A stretch of DNA of 64,000 nucleotides from Capsicum annuum (GCF_002878395.1 NW_025860903.1:34945-98944), one strand, 5' to 3'. Shown: positions 32,444 through 44,730, counted from the first letter of the stretch. A program made the numbers and translations. The notes: generated from the sequence alone by a model not told the origin.

Positions 32444-33400
32444 GAGGTGGCGAAGTCATCTCTTAGTGCTGAAGTGAAGGAGAAGCAGATGCTGGATCCT
32501 ATTCTAATGCAAATCAAGAATAATATAGGTAGAAAGAAGGTGATGGTTTTCAAGATTGGTGGTGATGGTATCTTAAGGTACCAAGGTAGATTTTGTGTTC
32601 CTGAGGTTGATGGGTTGCGAGAAAGAATTTTGGCCAAAGCTCATGAGTCACGTTATACTATTCATCCTAGTTTGATAAAAATGTACCATGATCTTAAGGA
32701 GATCTATTGGTGGAATAACATGAAGTGGGATGTGGCCTATTTTATAGCTAAGTGCATAGAGTATCAACAAGTGAAGGTGGAGCATTTGAGGCCCGGTGGG
32801 TTGACTCAAGAGATTGAGTTGTCGGTATGGAAATGGGAAATAATCAATATGGATTTTGTTACCAGTCTTCTGCGGTATCGCCAGTAGTTTGGTTCCGAAT
32901 TGGGTCATCATGGATAGGATGACTAAGTCTGCTCACTTTTTGCCAATGAGGACTAATTTCTCTTCTGAGGATTATGCCAAGTTGTTCATTGAGGAGATTG
33001 CGAAGTTACATGGTGCTACAGTTTCTATCATATCTGATCAGGGTATTCAATTCTCATCTTACTTTTGGAGGTTGTTTTAGTGAAGTTTGGGGACTAAGGT
33101 AACCCTTAGTACTGATTTCTACCCACAGACGTATGGGGAAGCGGAAAGGATAATTCAGGTCTTGGAAGATATGTTTCAGGCTTGTGTGTTTGATTATGGT
33201 GGTAGTTGGGTTGACCACTTGCCTCTCATAGAATTTACCTACAGCAACAATTATCACTCTAGCAATGGTATGGCTCCATTTGAGGCCTTATATGGTAGGA
33301 GGTGTATATCTCTTATTGGGTGGTTTGAGGTTGGTTAAAATAAGTTGTTTGACCCTGATTTGGTTTACCATGCCATAGAGAAGTTGAAGGTGATTTGGGA
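32444..33400 (+). pseudogene. Gypsy integrase
   Basis: The zinc-binding part has HESRYTIHPSLIKMYHDLKE and KCIEYQQVK, where the second Cys of the HHCC finger is Tyr. The core keeps the first Asp (INMDFVTSLL), the second Asp (IISDQGIQFSSYFW) and the Glu (AERIIQVLEDM), so the DDE triad is visible. A frameshift near 32880 splits the core. The end has PFEALYGRRC, the usual gypsy integrase C-terminal landmark. Confidence 0.9.
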
Positions 33401-33458
33401 TAGACTTAAGGTTTGCCAAAGTCGCCAGAAGTCTTACGCAGATGTAAGGTGAAGGGAT

Positions 33459-33908
33459 TTGGAGTTCAGTGTTGGTAATTGGGTGTTCTTAAAAGTGCCC
33501 CCTATGGAGGAATTGATGTGGTTTGGTAAGAGGGGAAATCTCAGTCCCCGTTACATTGGTTCGTACTTCGTTTTGAAGAGGGTTGGTAATGTTGCTTATG
33601 AATTGAAGTTGCCTTCTAGTTTGAACTCCATTCACTCAGTGTTTTATGTTTCGATGTTGAGAAAGTGAGTGGGTGATCCTTCCACGGTTGTTCCCCTAGA
33701 AAAGGTGGGTATTTCGGACTTCTTGTCCTATGAGAAAGTTTCAGTTGAGATTTTAGATCGGCAAGTTCATCGGTTACGGAATAAGGATGTGGCTTCGGCA
33801 AAGATTCTTTGGAGGAACCAGAAGGTTGAGGAAGCTACTTGGGAAGGTGAGGAGGACATGAAGTCCAAGTATACATTCTTGTTCCCCGTTCCTGATAATC
33901 GTGCTTGA
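33459..33908 (+). pseudogene. Gypsy integrase C-terminus with chromodomain-like tail
   Basis: FSVGNWVFLKV and LSPRYIGSYFVLKRVGNVAY form the GPY/F-type module. After a stop at 33666 the frame continues with PLEKVGISDFLSYEKVSVEI, LDRQVHRLRNKDVASAKILW and the WEGEEDMKSKY block. This tail is what marks the Tekay/Del chromovirus clade, whose integrases carry a chromodomain that can steer insertion into heterochromatin. It ends at a TGA at 33906-33908. Confidence 0.88.
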
Positions 33909-34079
33909 GGTATGTGTATTCCTTATCATTTTGTTTTTTGTCTCTGTTAAAGGAAATGTAAATTCCTTGATATCTTTGTTTTGTGTCTTAAAGGTAAGAG
34001 TTATTGTGTTTGGAGTCTAATTGTGCCAAGAAATGTCTTTTCCTATCATTCAAGGATGAAAGATCCTAAGGGGGGAGTA

Positions 34080-36360
34080 TGTAACACCCTAGGTTTTTGG
34101 TCCTTGAAAATTTTCTCAAATTTTATCCTCACTGTCTTGACTACAACTCACCTTACGAGTCATTGGGTGTTTTGACAGATCCGATGACCTTAATCGTAAG
34201 GTGTCTAGTGAATGGTTCTTGAGTTATTGTCCTGAGTACGACTTAAGGACATAAGTCGTAGAGAGTCTTGACGGGTCCAAAAGACCCAATCATGACCAAA
34301 TCAATAAGTATGTGGCAAATTTCTACTCTGAGTACGAGTGACTCACTAAGATTCGTAAGGACTCGTTACGAGCTGTTAGGTGTAAATCGTAGAATGTCTA
34401 GTGTTTATCCAATTGTGTTTTGTATTGACTACGACTGTAACCTATGAGTCGTAGGGTCCCATTACGAGTCATATTATTTGAGTCATAGGGTTAACAGATT
34501 ATGAGTGCCTTGGAGAATGTCATGGTTACGACTCATGATGACAAGTCGTAATGAGTCTGTACAAATCGTATAGTGACGTGTAGTTACTGATGACTAAATT
34601 CCAACTTTTAACTTAAGGGAACTTTGGACAATATCACTCTCACCCAATTAAAATCCCTCATTCATAAAGCACTTAAGTGCCTGTTTGGATGGTGGTTTTC
34701 TATGGTATGTTTACCAAGGGAACCATGTTTGTTTTGATTGTTTTCCAAAAGGCATGGTATGGTATGGTATCTTTTCATGATTTGGTAACCATGAAATCCC
34801 TCAATTTTTAGAACCACTGATTTTGTGTTATCCTATGATTTTTTTTTTCAATTCTGCCCTTGCTTAATATTTTCTAATCCTATTTTACCATTTACCCTAT
34901 ATTACTTTCAATCCTATGATTTTATTTTTACATTTTTCCTCTGGATTGTTCTCCTCTGTGTTCTTCTGTTGTCTTCTCTTCTATGCTCATTCGCTCTTTC
35001 TAGATTTATTTTCTTAAACTTAACTGCTTATTGTTATTAAAAAAAATTACTTCATCGATATATTCAGACCACTAATTCTTTTCTTATGATAGTTAGCATG
35101 TATCCGTACGCTCAAAATTTTGAAAGAAAGAGTTGTAAATGATGTCATAATCATGCTTGGATGAAGTTGATCTTTGCATCCTGTGCACAACGCCTTCCTA
35201 TGCTGCAACATAATTATACCATAACATACAACAGTCAAAAGTTAGTCCAGTAATGTGCTTGTGTCCTCTTGCACTTCTTGTCTTAAACAACAAATAATTC
35301 TAGCACTTTTTCTTCTAAATGTACTTCTCGTAGCTTGAAAGACAAACATATTACAAAACAGTGAAAAATTGTTGCAGGTCTAGTTCTTGATTATTTCATG
35401 AATGTAAAATTTTAATTTTGTTAGAAATTTTATGAATTTAACAACATAATATGTTTACAAGAAATGATTTGTGATACATTTGTAGAAAGAAACTATTTTA
35501 TTAATAATTATCGATAAATTTACAATACTTATCTGTTACAATACAGTACCATACCATCAAACCAAATAAAAAAATTATTGAATAGCAGTGAACGGTACAG
35601 TCTATCCAAATATTGTATTGTACTATACTATACAATATCATACCATACTGTACATTATGAAACCATGACAAACCACCATCCAAATAGAGTGTAAGGGGCT
35701 TATTTTTCATTTATATCATACTCAAACACTTCCAAAACTCTCTCAAATTCTATCAAGCAGCCATACTTAGGGTTTTCAAGAAGTAAGTCATCCAAGGTCT
35801 TAAGGGTTAGATTCTTTCTGTGAAACTTGATATTTCAGGCATGTTACTCTTCCCTCATTGTTAATTTGTTAAAAGCATATGTTGATTTTGAAACAAGGGT
35901 TGAGGGTTTTGAATGCTCATTGATAGGACAATATTTTCCCATGGTTTACATATGATTATTCATGCTTTAATTATGGTTTTGAACTAGTGGATGCTTGCGT
36001 ATGGTGAATGAACGAGAAAATTATGATTTTCCCCAAACTTTTGACTTTTGAAGTGGTATGACCTCAACTCCATATTGTGAAGTTGATTTTGAATATGAAA
36101 AATATGCATATTGAGCTAGTCTTGAAGTTTTGTATAATGTAAAAAGCTAATGAGGCATAATGATTTTGAATTGAACCTCGTGGGTTTCGTGTTTTAACAA
36201 GCTATTGCATAATTGAACCAAAGGGGTTGTGAATTCCCCTTAGTAATGAGATTATTTTGGCATCTTGTTACATTGCAAATGTAGTTGGTATGACAATATC
36301 AACAATGTATGCCTTAATGTGAAATATAGTTCAATGAATGGGAATGTGTGCTATGTTTAT
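34080..36360 (+). repeat. Gypsy 3' LTR, interrupted and truncated
   Basis: 34080-34676 and 35692-36360 align in order with the first 1.3 kb of the 5' LTR (21695-22990). The inner gap is the Harbinger-like element. The match ends after GTGTGCTA at about 36360. Confidence 0.88.
34677..35691. mobile_element. PIF/Harbinger-like non-autonomous element
   Basis: Terminal repeats GTGCCTGTTTGGATGGTGG and the inverted right end CACTCTATTTGGATGGTGG flank 1,015 bp, with TAA on both sides (34674-34676 and 35692-35694). Comparison with the uninterrupted 5' LTR, which reads CACTGAAGGGGG here, confirms the insertion. Subterminal regions are rich in ATGGTATGGTAT. No transposase DDE domain is visible. Confidence 0.75.
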
Positions 36361-36785
36361 CCTTTTCAGATTTATTTGGCGAGAAAATGATTTGACCTCT
36401 TTAAAACTATTTCAAAAGATTCAAGAAAATTTTGAAATAACTTGAGAAATACACAGAGTTGCCACTTAATTTTTATAAAAAAAATCAAGAAAAACTTAAA
36501 AGAGTTTCAAAGGTTCAAAAACATAAATAAACCTCTAAAACTGGAGAAAATGGGTAAAGGGTCAATTAACGCCCGACGAAGGTTTTTAAGCCACTTAAGA
36601 GTGCCCGTTTAAAACGGTTTACCAAAAATAACTAACTTGACTAACTAAAAGTGGCTAACTATCGCAAAGACTTAATTTTACAGAAAATATTAAAATTATT
36701 TATTTAAAAATTTAAAATGACATTCATTTATTCAAATGAGAAACATTCTATTTGAATTCAACTAAGTTGTTATCCTTTGGATTTT
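36361..36785. repeat. Partial Ogre/Tat-type LTR, left piece
   Basis: It contains GAGTTGCCACTTAATTTTTA, GGGTCAATTAACGCCCGACG and TTTAAAACGGTTTACC, which resemble the GAGTCGCCAC..GGTC blocks seen in Ogre/Tat LTRs. It continues at 40906 once the solo LTR and its TSD are removed. No full boundaries were found. Confidence 0.45.
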
Positions 36786-38768
36786 AGAGGTGTCACACCC
36801 CTTTTTCGCCCTAAAAAATTGAGTCGAACGATTTTTCCAATTAAAGTGACGATATTGAATAGAGATTATTTTTATTTACAGAGTCACCACTTGGAATTGA
36901 ATTATGGTGTCCCAAGTCACCTTTCTAAATCTCTAGCAAAAAAAATGACTCTTTGTTGGTTTGCAAAAACAGAAAATCGAATAAGAAATTCTGTTGACCG
37001 AGGGGAAGGTGTGAGGCACCCCCTCGAGTCCCGTGGTTCTAGCATGGTCGATTTTATCAACTTATACTTTACTTAAACTATTTTGATAAATTATGTTAAG
37101 GCCTGAATTCGTTCATTTTACTATACCAAAATTATTTAAGATTCTCGTATTAACTCAATAAAAAATTAATTTTTAAAAAATATTTGTCGAGGTGCATTGT
37201 TGCATCCTTGAATATTTAAATATCTTAGAAAGATGTGTACGCCGCATTCTTAATTGAAACGAATATTGTAAACGTACCTAAAACTTGCCTAGCGTTAAAG
37301 GCATTATTTAGTCTCTTGAAAATTTGATATTATTTTTCTATCCATTTTTACCCTCTTTCTTTCTCATTTTTTATTTAGCAAACCACCTTTCATGAACGAC
37401 ATCCTAACCATAGATCCAAATGATGTCAAATCCTAATTATCAAAATAACTGTGTTGATCGTCGATGACCAACAGAATGGCAGCAGTGAACATCGAGTTAA
37501 TGGATGTGTTTTGAGATACCCGAACTAACCGGATAAATAGCCCTTTTAACAACCACTGACCCGAATACCCAAGGCCAGGAAACTCAAACTCAAATTCAAA
37601 ACAGAAAAGGAATTCGGATATATAAGTTCACTGTCATCTGTTGCCAAATCAAAATCCATTATTAGATAAACAGATTTATTATGCTATACAATAATACGCC
37701 ATAAGAGTACATCTAGGTATTTATCAATACAAACACATAGGAGAACTAAAAGAATTTTTACAAAAAATGTCGGTGGTAAAGACAAAAGAAGAGCAATAAC
37801 GGTACATCTGCATAAAGGGTATCACACAAATCATCAAGTAAACCCAAGAAAAAGATAATCAAGTCACGACACAAATCGAATTAAACGTATTTGCCATTTA
37901 TATGATAAAGAATAAATAATTGAAGTGAAGAGTGAAAGAAAAAAAAACTTTTCAGATATGAGAAATAAATAAAGTTACCTTAGTAGCAAAAAGGTGAGTG
38001 ATATGAAATAGAGTATTTTGACGAATTGGTTGAATGAATCTTGGAATGAAGGAAGGAGATATTGGCTCCTTAAATTCGGGAAAGACTTCACACAATCTCT
38101 ATAATGCCTTCCCATTTATGTTTTGGTAAAAGAACAAATGTCTACGGCCTTTTTACTTTAATAATTATTTTACCTAAGGTGAAAATCATATTTCCTCCCA
38201 ACTTTGTGTTAAAAAATGAACTGTCTTTTTTTGGTTTTTGCATGCATGCATATATGAATTTTATGTTGTTTATAATGCAATACACACTAATTATTTGTAA
38301 CTAATGCAATTTACATCTTCAAAACTAATAACTTTGAAATTATCTCATTTAAAATTTGAAGTTAATATAATTAACATTATCTTCAAAAGAACATCACACG
38401 AATTACAAATAAAGACGTAGAGCATAAACTAAATAATTAATTACACATACGAAATAATATAACAAACCATTGGAATAGCTTCATTCATACTTTAATTTCA
38501 AAAAGGAAATAAAATTATAAATAAAGAATCCGAAGAAGAACCTGTGTGGTAGAATAACTGAAATAGAAACAAGAACGTCTTCACCGGAAAAACTCAAACG
38601 GAACCCGAACTTGAACTCAAATCGTCATTTTTTTCATTTCTTTTTCTCTCAAGTCTACTTTTCTCTTCTTCTTCCTTCGAATTTTTTTTTATCCTTTCTG
38701 TTCGTTTTCCTCCTCTAGTCTCCCCTCTTTGTTACTTTCTTTTTCTTTCCCTTCAAATATTTTTTTTT

Positions 38769-40307
38769 CGAAAAAAGGCTCAAAAATACCCATGAACTAT
38801 CCGAAATAGCTCAAAAATGCCCTTTGTTAGATTTTTGGCTCAAAAATATCCCCCGTTAAATATTTGTCTCAAAAATACCCCTCTCTAACGAAATTTGGAA
38901 AAGGATTAAAAATACCCCTGAACTATCTGAAATGGGTAAAAAATACCCCTCTGTTAAATATTTGGCTCAAAAATACCCCTCCCTTAACGAAATTAAATTA
39001 TTTTGATTATTTCGTTAATTTATATAAAGTTCATCATTTAATTTATATTTCTTTAATTTCTTTAAGTGAAAATTCATATTTCGTTAATTTATATTTCATT
39101 AATTTCTTTAAAGATTAAAAAGATGTAAAGTGAAAAAATCTTTTTAGAATAAATGTATGTTTATTTTCCAAATCAAATTCAACCAATTTATATTATAATT
39201 CAAATAATTTTTTTCATTATCTTATTTTTAAAATTAAAAAAATATTTTTATGTAAAAAAATTAAAGTATTAGGGTTAAAAAGTTAAAGTTAGGGTTTAAT
39301 TCAATCGAAATAATTTAATTTCGTTAAGGGGAGGGGTATTTTTTAGCCAAATATTTAACAGAGGGGTATTTAATGAAATTAAATTATTTTGATTATTTCG
39401 TTAATTTACATAAAGTTCATCATTTAATTTATATTTCGGTAATTTATTTAAGTGAAAATTTATATTTCGTTAATTTCGTTAATTTCTTTAAAGATTAAAA
39501 AGATGTAAAGTGAAAATACCTTTTTAGAATAAATGTATGTTTATTTTCCAAATAAAATTCAACCAATTTATATTATAATTCAAATACTTTTTTGCATTAT
39601 CTTATTTTTAAAATAAAAAAAGTACTTTTATGTAAAAAACATTAAAGTATTAGGATTAAAAAGTTAAAGTTAGGGTTTAATTCAATCGAAATAATTTAAT
39701 TTCGTTAAGGGGAGGGGTATTTTTGAGCCAAATATTTAACAGAGGGGTATTTAACGAAATTAAATTATTTTGATTATTTTGTTAATTTATATAAAGTTCA
39801 TCATGTAATTTATATTTCGGTAATTTCTTTAAGTGAAAATTTATATTTCTTTAATTTCGTTATTTTCTTTAAAGATTAAAAAGATGTAAAGTAAAAATAT
39901 CTTTTTAGAATAAATGTATATTTATTTTCCAAATCAAATTCAACCAATTTATATTATAATTCAAATACTTTTTTTCATTATCTTATTTTTAAAATTAAAA
40001 AATACTTTTATGTAAAAAAAATTAAAGTATTAGGGTTAAAAAGTTAAAGTTAGGGTTTAATTTCGTCGAAATAATTTAATTTCGTTAAGGGGAGGGGTAT
40101 TTTGGAGCTAAATATTTAACAGAGGGGTATTTTTGACCCATTTAAGATAGTTCAAGGGTATTTTTTTTATCCTTTTTCGAATTCCGTTAGAGGGAGGGGT
40201 ATTTTTGAGCTAAATATTTAACGGAGGAATATTTTTGAGCCAAAAATCTAATGAGGAACATTTTTGAGCTATTTCAGATAGTTCAAAGGTATTTTTGAGT
40301 CTTTTTC
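38769..40307. mobile_element. Mutator-like fold-back element with about 230-bp TIRs
   Basis: The left arm (GGCTCAAAAATACCCATGAA, AACTATCCGAAATAGCTC, GTTAGATTTTTGGCTC, TTAAATATTTG..) is mirrored at the right end over some 230 bp. Identical 10-bp flanks ATTTTTTTTT (38759-38768 and 40308-40317) fit the 9-11-bp TSDs of Mutator-like elements, although a T-run is weak evidence. The centre is three tandem units. No transposase is present. Confidence 0.75.
38990..40095. repeat. Three tandem units of about 380 bp inside the fold-back element
   Basis: Units start at about 38990, 39376 and 39758 with AAATTAAATTATTTTGATTA and end TCGAAATAATTTAATTTCGT, so each unit is itself framed by a short inverted repeat. 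They share GATTAAAAAGATGTAAAGTG, AATAAATGTATGTTTATTTT and AAAGTTAAAGTTAGGGTTTA. Divergence between units is low. Confidence 0.85.
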
Positions 40308-40905
40308 ATTTTTTTTTAAATTTTCTAATGCATGTTGCTTTTTGAACAAAACGTTCGGAGGGAGTAGTTTTCTTTTAATGTTGTTGCTCCAAGAAGTTGT
40401 TTTTCACGTGTGGGAGCATATATAATGTGCATGCGTGTGCAGAATAGTAAGGGAGTTGAATTGAGGGAGGCTAAAAGAAATTAGGCGGTGGTTGGGATAA
40501 TTTTTTTAAGATAATGATCTCTTTTTTTATTAAATGAATTATATATAAAATAAATAATAATGTAGAAGAAAATTAACTAATTAATTTTTATACTTAAGAA
40601 AAATATAATAAAAATATAACTAATCTAAAATAAAATATAATTAAGAGAAAATAAACTTACTAGCTTATTTATAAAAATCTAAATTAAAATAAAATATTTT
40701 TAAATTTTTTTTTTATTATTTAAAAATATAATAAAAATATCCTAAAATATAACTTTATTTTTTGAATATTTTTCAAAATATTTAAAATGAAATCTACTAC
40801 AAAAATGAAATGAGAACTAAAGATAATATTTTGACATAAATAAATATTTAATTTTAAAAATAGGTCAAAGTTCGGGAGGATAAAAAATCACGTGTCTACA
40901 AGAGG

Positions 40906-41378
40906 AAAATGAATTTGCTTTCGTAAAAGAAGAAGATTATAGAATTACTTCTAATTATCATTATAGAAAAGTCAATTTTGTTATAGGTAATACCTTTGAA
41001 AAAATGTTAAGAAGATATCAAATTAAAAGTATCTTATTAGTTTTTGAAAAGTTAATTTTCAAAACCAAATTAGTTTCTAAGGTTTGAAGAAAATGACTTT
41101 AATCCAAAATAAACTATTAGTTACATTAACAAAAGCAAACGTCATCTTAAAATAAAATATTCACTTTTAGAAGATTTGTTTTAAGGAGAAAAACGAAGGA
41201 ATCAATTTAATCTGTTTTAGATAATATAAATTAGGTGAAAAAAGTTATGAATTAAGTAAAAGAAAATCAAAATAAAATAAAATGACAACACCTTAGAGAA
41301 TTTACCTAGATCAATTAATTAAAATATTAGTTAATACTAATAAATAAAGATAAATTATAAGCTACAAAATATGAATAC
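40906..41378. repeat. Partial Ogre/Tat-type sequence, right piece
   Basis: This is AT-rich sequence that becomes contiguous with 36361-36785 when the solo LTR is removed. No coding capacity. Its far end is set by the copia LTR at 41379. Confidence 0.35.
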
Positions 41379-41611
41379 TGTTATGAAATATAAAGCAAAT
41401 AAAAAAAAGAAGAATTAAGAGAGAAGAGACGAGACTTCTTTATTTTTCTTGAGGGATAAATTACAATGAAGGAAAACCCCTTTATTTTTAGGGAAAAACT
41501 AACCTTGGGTTTGTAACTTTTCCATAAATAGACATACACAATATATGGTAAAGTAGGTATTCACTATATATTGTAAAGTAGACATTCACTATATATGGTA
41601 CATTTATAACA
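41379..41611 (-). repeat. Copia 3' LTR
   Basis: On the minus strand it runs from TGTTATAAATGTACC to ATATTTCATAACA, with TG..CA ends and the polypurine tract directly upstream. It holds three copies of CACTATATATGGTA-like sequence and a TATTTATGGAAAAG block. Confidence 0.8.
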
Positions 41612-42050
41612 CTCCCCCTTGAATGTCTAATTGATAGATAATACACATATATGCTGCCTTATTAAAAACCTTACAAGAAAAACCTAGTGAGATAAAATCT
41701 CGTAAGGAAAAAAGAGTACAACGCATATTAACTCACCTTAATGAGAACATCCTTGAACCTTTCTATTCCGATCCTGTGCACCATCTTTTTGAAAATTGCA
41801 GTTGAAAGAGACTCAGTGAATAAATCAGCCACATTGTCACTTGAACGAACCTATTGCACGTTAATATCACCATTCTTTTAGAGCTCATGTGTATAGAAAA
41901 GCTTTGGCGAAATATGTTTCGTTCTATCTCCTTTTATGAATCCTTCCTTAAGTTGTGCTATGCATGCTGCATTATCTTCATATAAATTATGGGTACTTTG
42001 TCACATTTCAAAGCATATTTTTCTCAAATTAGATGTATTTTGGACCTCAA

Positions 42051-42545
42051 CTATACACATTCTCGGCTTGCTTCATGAATAGCTATAATCTCAGCATGGT
42101 TCGATGAGGTGGCTACGATAGACTGCTTTGTAGATATCCAAGATATGACAGTACCCTCACATATGAACACATAGCCTGTTTGATATCGAGTTTTATGCGG
42201 GTTAGATAAGTACCCAACATCAGCATAACCAACAAGATCGAGACTGCAATCTTTAGAATAAAATAAGCCCATATCGGTAGTCTCTTTTAGATACTGTAAT
42301 ATGTATTTGATCCTATTCCAATGTCTCCTAGTAGGACTAGAACTATATCTTGCTAACAAATAAACTGAAAAGGCTATATCAGGCCTTGTAGTATTTGCAA
42401 GATACATTAGTGCACCAATTGCACTAAGATATGGTACTTTGGGATCAAGAAATTTCTCATTATTTTCTTGAGGTCGGGATGGATACTTATTCACATCAAG
42501 TGATAGAACAACCATTGGAGTAATTAATTCATATGCTCCACCCAT
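42051..42545 (-). pseudogene. Copia RNase H
   Basis: PYLSAIGALMYLANTTRPDI leads in, followed by LDLVGYADVGYLSNPHKTRY (first acidic motif, family YADAD/GYxDAD) and TGYVFICEGTVISWISTKQS, with SSNHAEIIAIHEASRE carrying the AE acidic motif. The terminal ECV is followed by further codons to the left outside this frame. It is separated from RT by a stop at about 42549. Confidence 0.9.
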
Positions 42546-42551
42546 ATAGAA

Positions 42552-43157
42552 TTATTTCAATACCTTTTCTGTGTAGGCAGATTGATGGACAAAGATACCA
42601 TTTGTCAAATACTCAATTTGTAAACCAAGGCATAATTTTGTCTTTTCGGGATCTTTCATCTCAAATTCTTTCTTTAGGTAATAAATTGCCTTTTGAAGCT
42701 CTATTAGAGTTCTAATTAGGTTTATGTCATCGACATACATAGCAAGTATAACAAACTCCAACATTATTTTCTTTATAAGAACACATGAGCAAATTTCATC
42801 ATTCGTATAACCTTCCTTAGATAAATATTCACTAATACGGTTATACCACATGTGTCCAGATTGCTTCAAACCATATAATGATCTTTGCAATCTAATGGAA
42901 TACAGTTCCTGAAGTTTTGAACTATATGCTTCCAGCATTTTAAATTCTTTGGGAATTTTCATGTAAATCTCATTATCAAGTGGTCCATATAGATTGGTTG
43001 TTACCACATCCATCAAATGCATTTCAAGTCTCTCATGGATAGTTAAACTAATAAGATAACGCAATGTTATTGCATCCATAACTGGTAAATATGTCTCAGC
43101 ATAATCGACACCAGGCCATTGTGAAAATCTTTGTGTAACAAGGCATGCCTTATGCAT
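42552..43157 (-). pseudogene. Copia reverse transcriptase
   Basis: KACLVTQRFSQWPGVDYAET (family: KARLVAQGFxQxPGIDYxET), then IHERLEMHLMDVVTTNLYG (family DV.TAFLYG), YSIRLQRSLYGLKQSGHMWY and the catalytic box VILAMYVDDINLI with YVDD. About 200 residues are open. The first ATG shown is not a true start, since the protein is part of a polyprotein whose upstream part (43160-43540) is frameshifted. Confidence 0.92.
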
Positions 43158-43298
43158 TTGTATTTCATTTTTGTCATGTCTTTTTCACATAAAAATCCAT
43201 TTATAGCTAATGGGCTTAACACCATTAGGTGTTTGAGCTATAGGTCCAAAAACTTCATGTTTGACAAGTGAATTCAATTCAGATTGAATTGCTTCTTG

Positions 43299-43850
43299 TC
43301 ATTTTGACAAGTCATTTCTTTGTTGACATTCTATGACAGATTGAGGTTCAAGATCCTCACTATTCTTCGTGATATTCGTTGCAACATTATATGCAAAGAC
43401 ATAATCCACTAATATTTCAGATCGATTCAAATTAGTTACAACATCACTTGAATTTATGGATAGTTCCTTATTTTCTTGAGTTTTAGGCTCATTGATTCCT
43501 TCAGGGATATCAACATTGCTCAAATCTTGAACTTCCATATGTGGATCTTTCGTAGTGTCATCTTGACAATTTGTTTTTCTTTTTTTTTTTTGAATTTTGA
43601 TCCTTAAAACCTAAGGGTCTACCACGCTTCAAGTGTGCTTTAGATTCATTAGCTATGACACTAGTGGATGCTCTTTTAGGAACATCGATTCAAGTTGGGA
43701 CATTCTCTTCAGGTGTGTGATTTGGTGATCCTTTTCAAATCTAAAAATGTATCTGGCATTTGATTTGTAATTTTCTACAGATGAATCATCTTTTGTACTT
43801 CTTGCTTACAAATAGAAGCATGTGGATCTAGATGATATAGTGATGAATTT
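43299..43850 (-). pseudogene. Copia integrase-RT linker region
   Basis: An acidic, low-complexity linker (DIPEGINEPKTQENKELSIN) typical of the stretch between integrase and RT in copia polyproteins. Several frame changes are present. Confidence 0.6.
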
Positions 43851-43852
43851 TT

Positions 43853-44730
43853 TCACAAAATTTCTCTTTTGATGTCACTATGTTCTCCCTCTAATTTTTG
43901 AAAAACTATCTCATCAAACCGACAATCTGCAAATCGAGTAGTGAACATATCTCCCATTAATGGTTCAAGATAGCGAATAATGGAGGATGATTCAAACCCA
44001 AAATAAATTCCTAACCTTCTTTGGGGGCCTATCTTTGTGCGATTTGGTGGTGCTATAGGCACATATACACCGCACCAAAAAAATTTCAAATGTGATATAT
44101 TAGGCTCTTGATCCAAAACCAATTGCAACCGAGAAAATTTATGATAATTTGTCGGTCTAAGATGAACAAGTGTTTCAACAGGCAAAATCGTATGACCCCA
44201 AACAAAAGTGGGCAACTTAGTTTTCATAAGTAATGGTCTTGCTATCAACTGCAGAAGTTTAATTAATGACTCGGCAATGCCATTTTGAGTGTGAACATGA
44301 GCTACATGATGTTCCACTCTTATCCAATCGGTAAGAAATAGTCATTAAATGCTTGGGATGAAAATTCTGCAGCATTATCAAGGAGAATAGACTTAATCTG
44401 ATTACCAGGAAACTGTATCCGTAATCATATTATTTGTGCCAATAATTTTACAAATGCCAAGTTGCGAGATGACAACAGGCACACATGACACCATCTAGAA
44501 GAAGCATCTATTAGGACCATAAAGTATCTAAACGACCCATTAGGTGGGTGAATGGGTCCACAAATATCCCCATGTATGTGTTCCAAGAACGCAGAGGCCT
44601 CAATCCCAAATTTTGATGATGATGACCTCACAATTAGCTTGACTTGATAACAAGAATTACATGAAAATTCATCATTTGAAAGAACCTTCAAGTTCTTTAA
44701 TGGATGCCCATTTGAATTTTTATAATTCAT
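43853..44730 (-). pseudogene. Copia integrase core
   Basis: 44425-44730 holds CNSCYQVKLIVR-like zinc-finger end, then LEHIHGDICGPIHPPNGSFR (first Asp in GDICGP) and YFMVLIDASSRWCHVCLLSS. A frameshift region leads to 43853-44317 with HVHTQNGIAESLIKLLQLIA (catalytic Glu in NGIAES) and LPTFVWGHTILPVETLVHLR. The second catalytic Asp region falls in the damaged gap (about 44330-44420). Not functional. Confidence 0.88.

Larger units (their letters stand above)
21695..36360 (+). mobile_element. Tekay/Del-type Ty3/gypsy (chromovirus) element, nested and decayed
   Basis: The 5' LTR (21695-24046) is followed by a tRNA-Met-type primer site, gag, protease, RT, RNase H, integrase and a chromodomain-like C-terminus. 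A polypurine tract (AAGGGGGGAGTA, 34068-34079) and a 3' LTR starting TGTAACACCC at 34080 complete it. All are on the plus strand. Two later insertions interrupt it: an LTR element at 25914-30869 inside the protease-RT link and a Harbinger-like element at 34677-35691 in the 3' LTR. The 3' LTR stops at about 36360, where Ogre/Tat-type sequence begins, so about 1 kb of it is lost. Many stops and one frameshift make it inactive. Confidence 0.9.
36791..40900. mobile_element. Solo LTR of Ogre/Tat type (TSD AGAGG), with an internal transposon
   Basis: It starts TGTCACACCCCTTTTTCGCC, ends ATCACGTGTCTACA and has perfect flanks AGAGG (36786-36790 and 40901-40905). Only one TGTCACACCCC and one GTCTACA occur, and no gag/pol is inside, so this is a single LTR left after recombination. 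Landmarks such as GAGTCACCACTTGGAATTGA, GAGGCACCCCCTCGAGTCCC and GGTCAAAGTTCGGGAGGA fit Ogre/Tat LTRs, which are unusually long. Subtracting the Mutator-like insert (38769-40307) and one 10-bp TSD leaves about 2.56 kb. Confidence 0.8.

Noticed and set aside
34825..35040. Phe/Leu-rich 71-codon frame as a membrane protein
   Set aside because: It lies inside the Harbinger-like element in T-rich DNA with no conserved motif.
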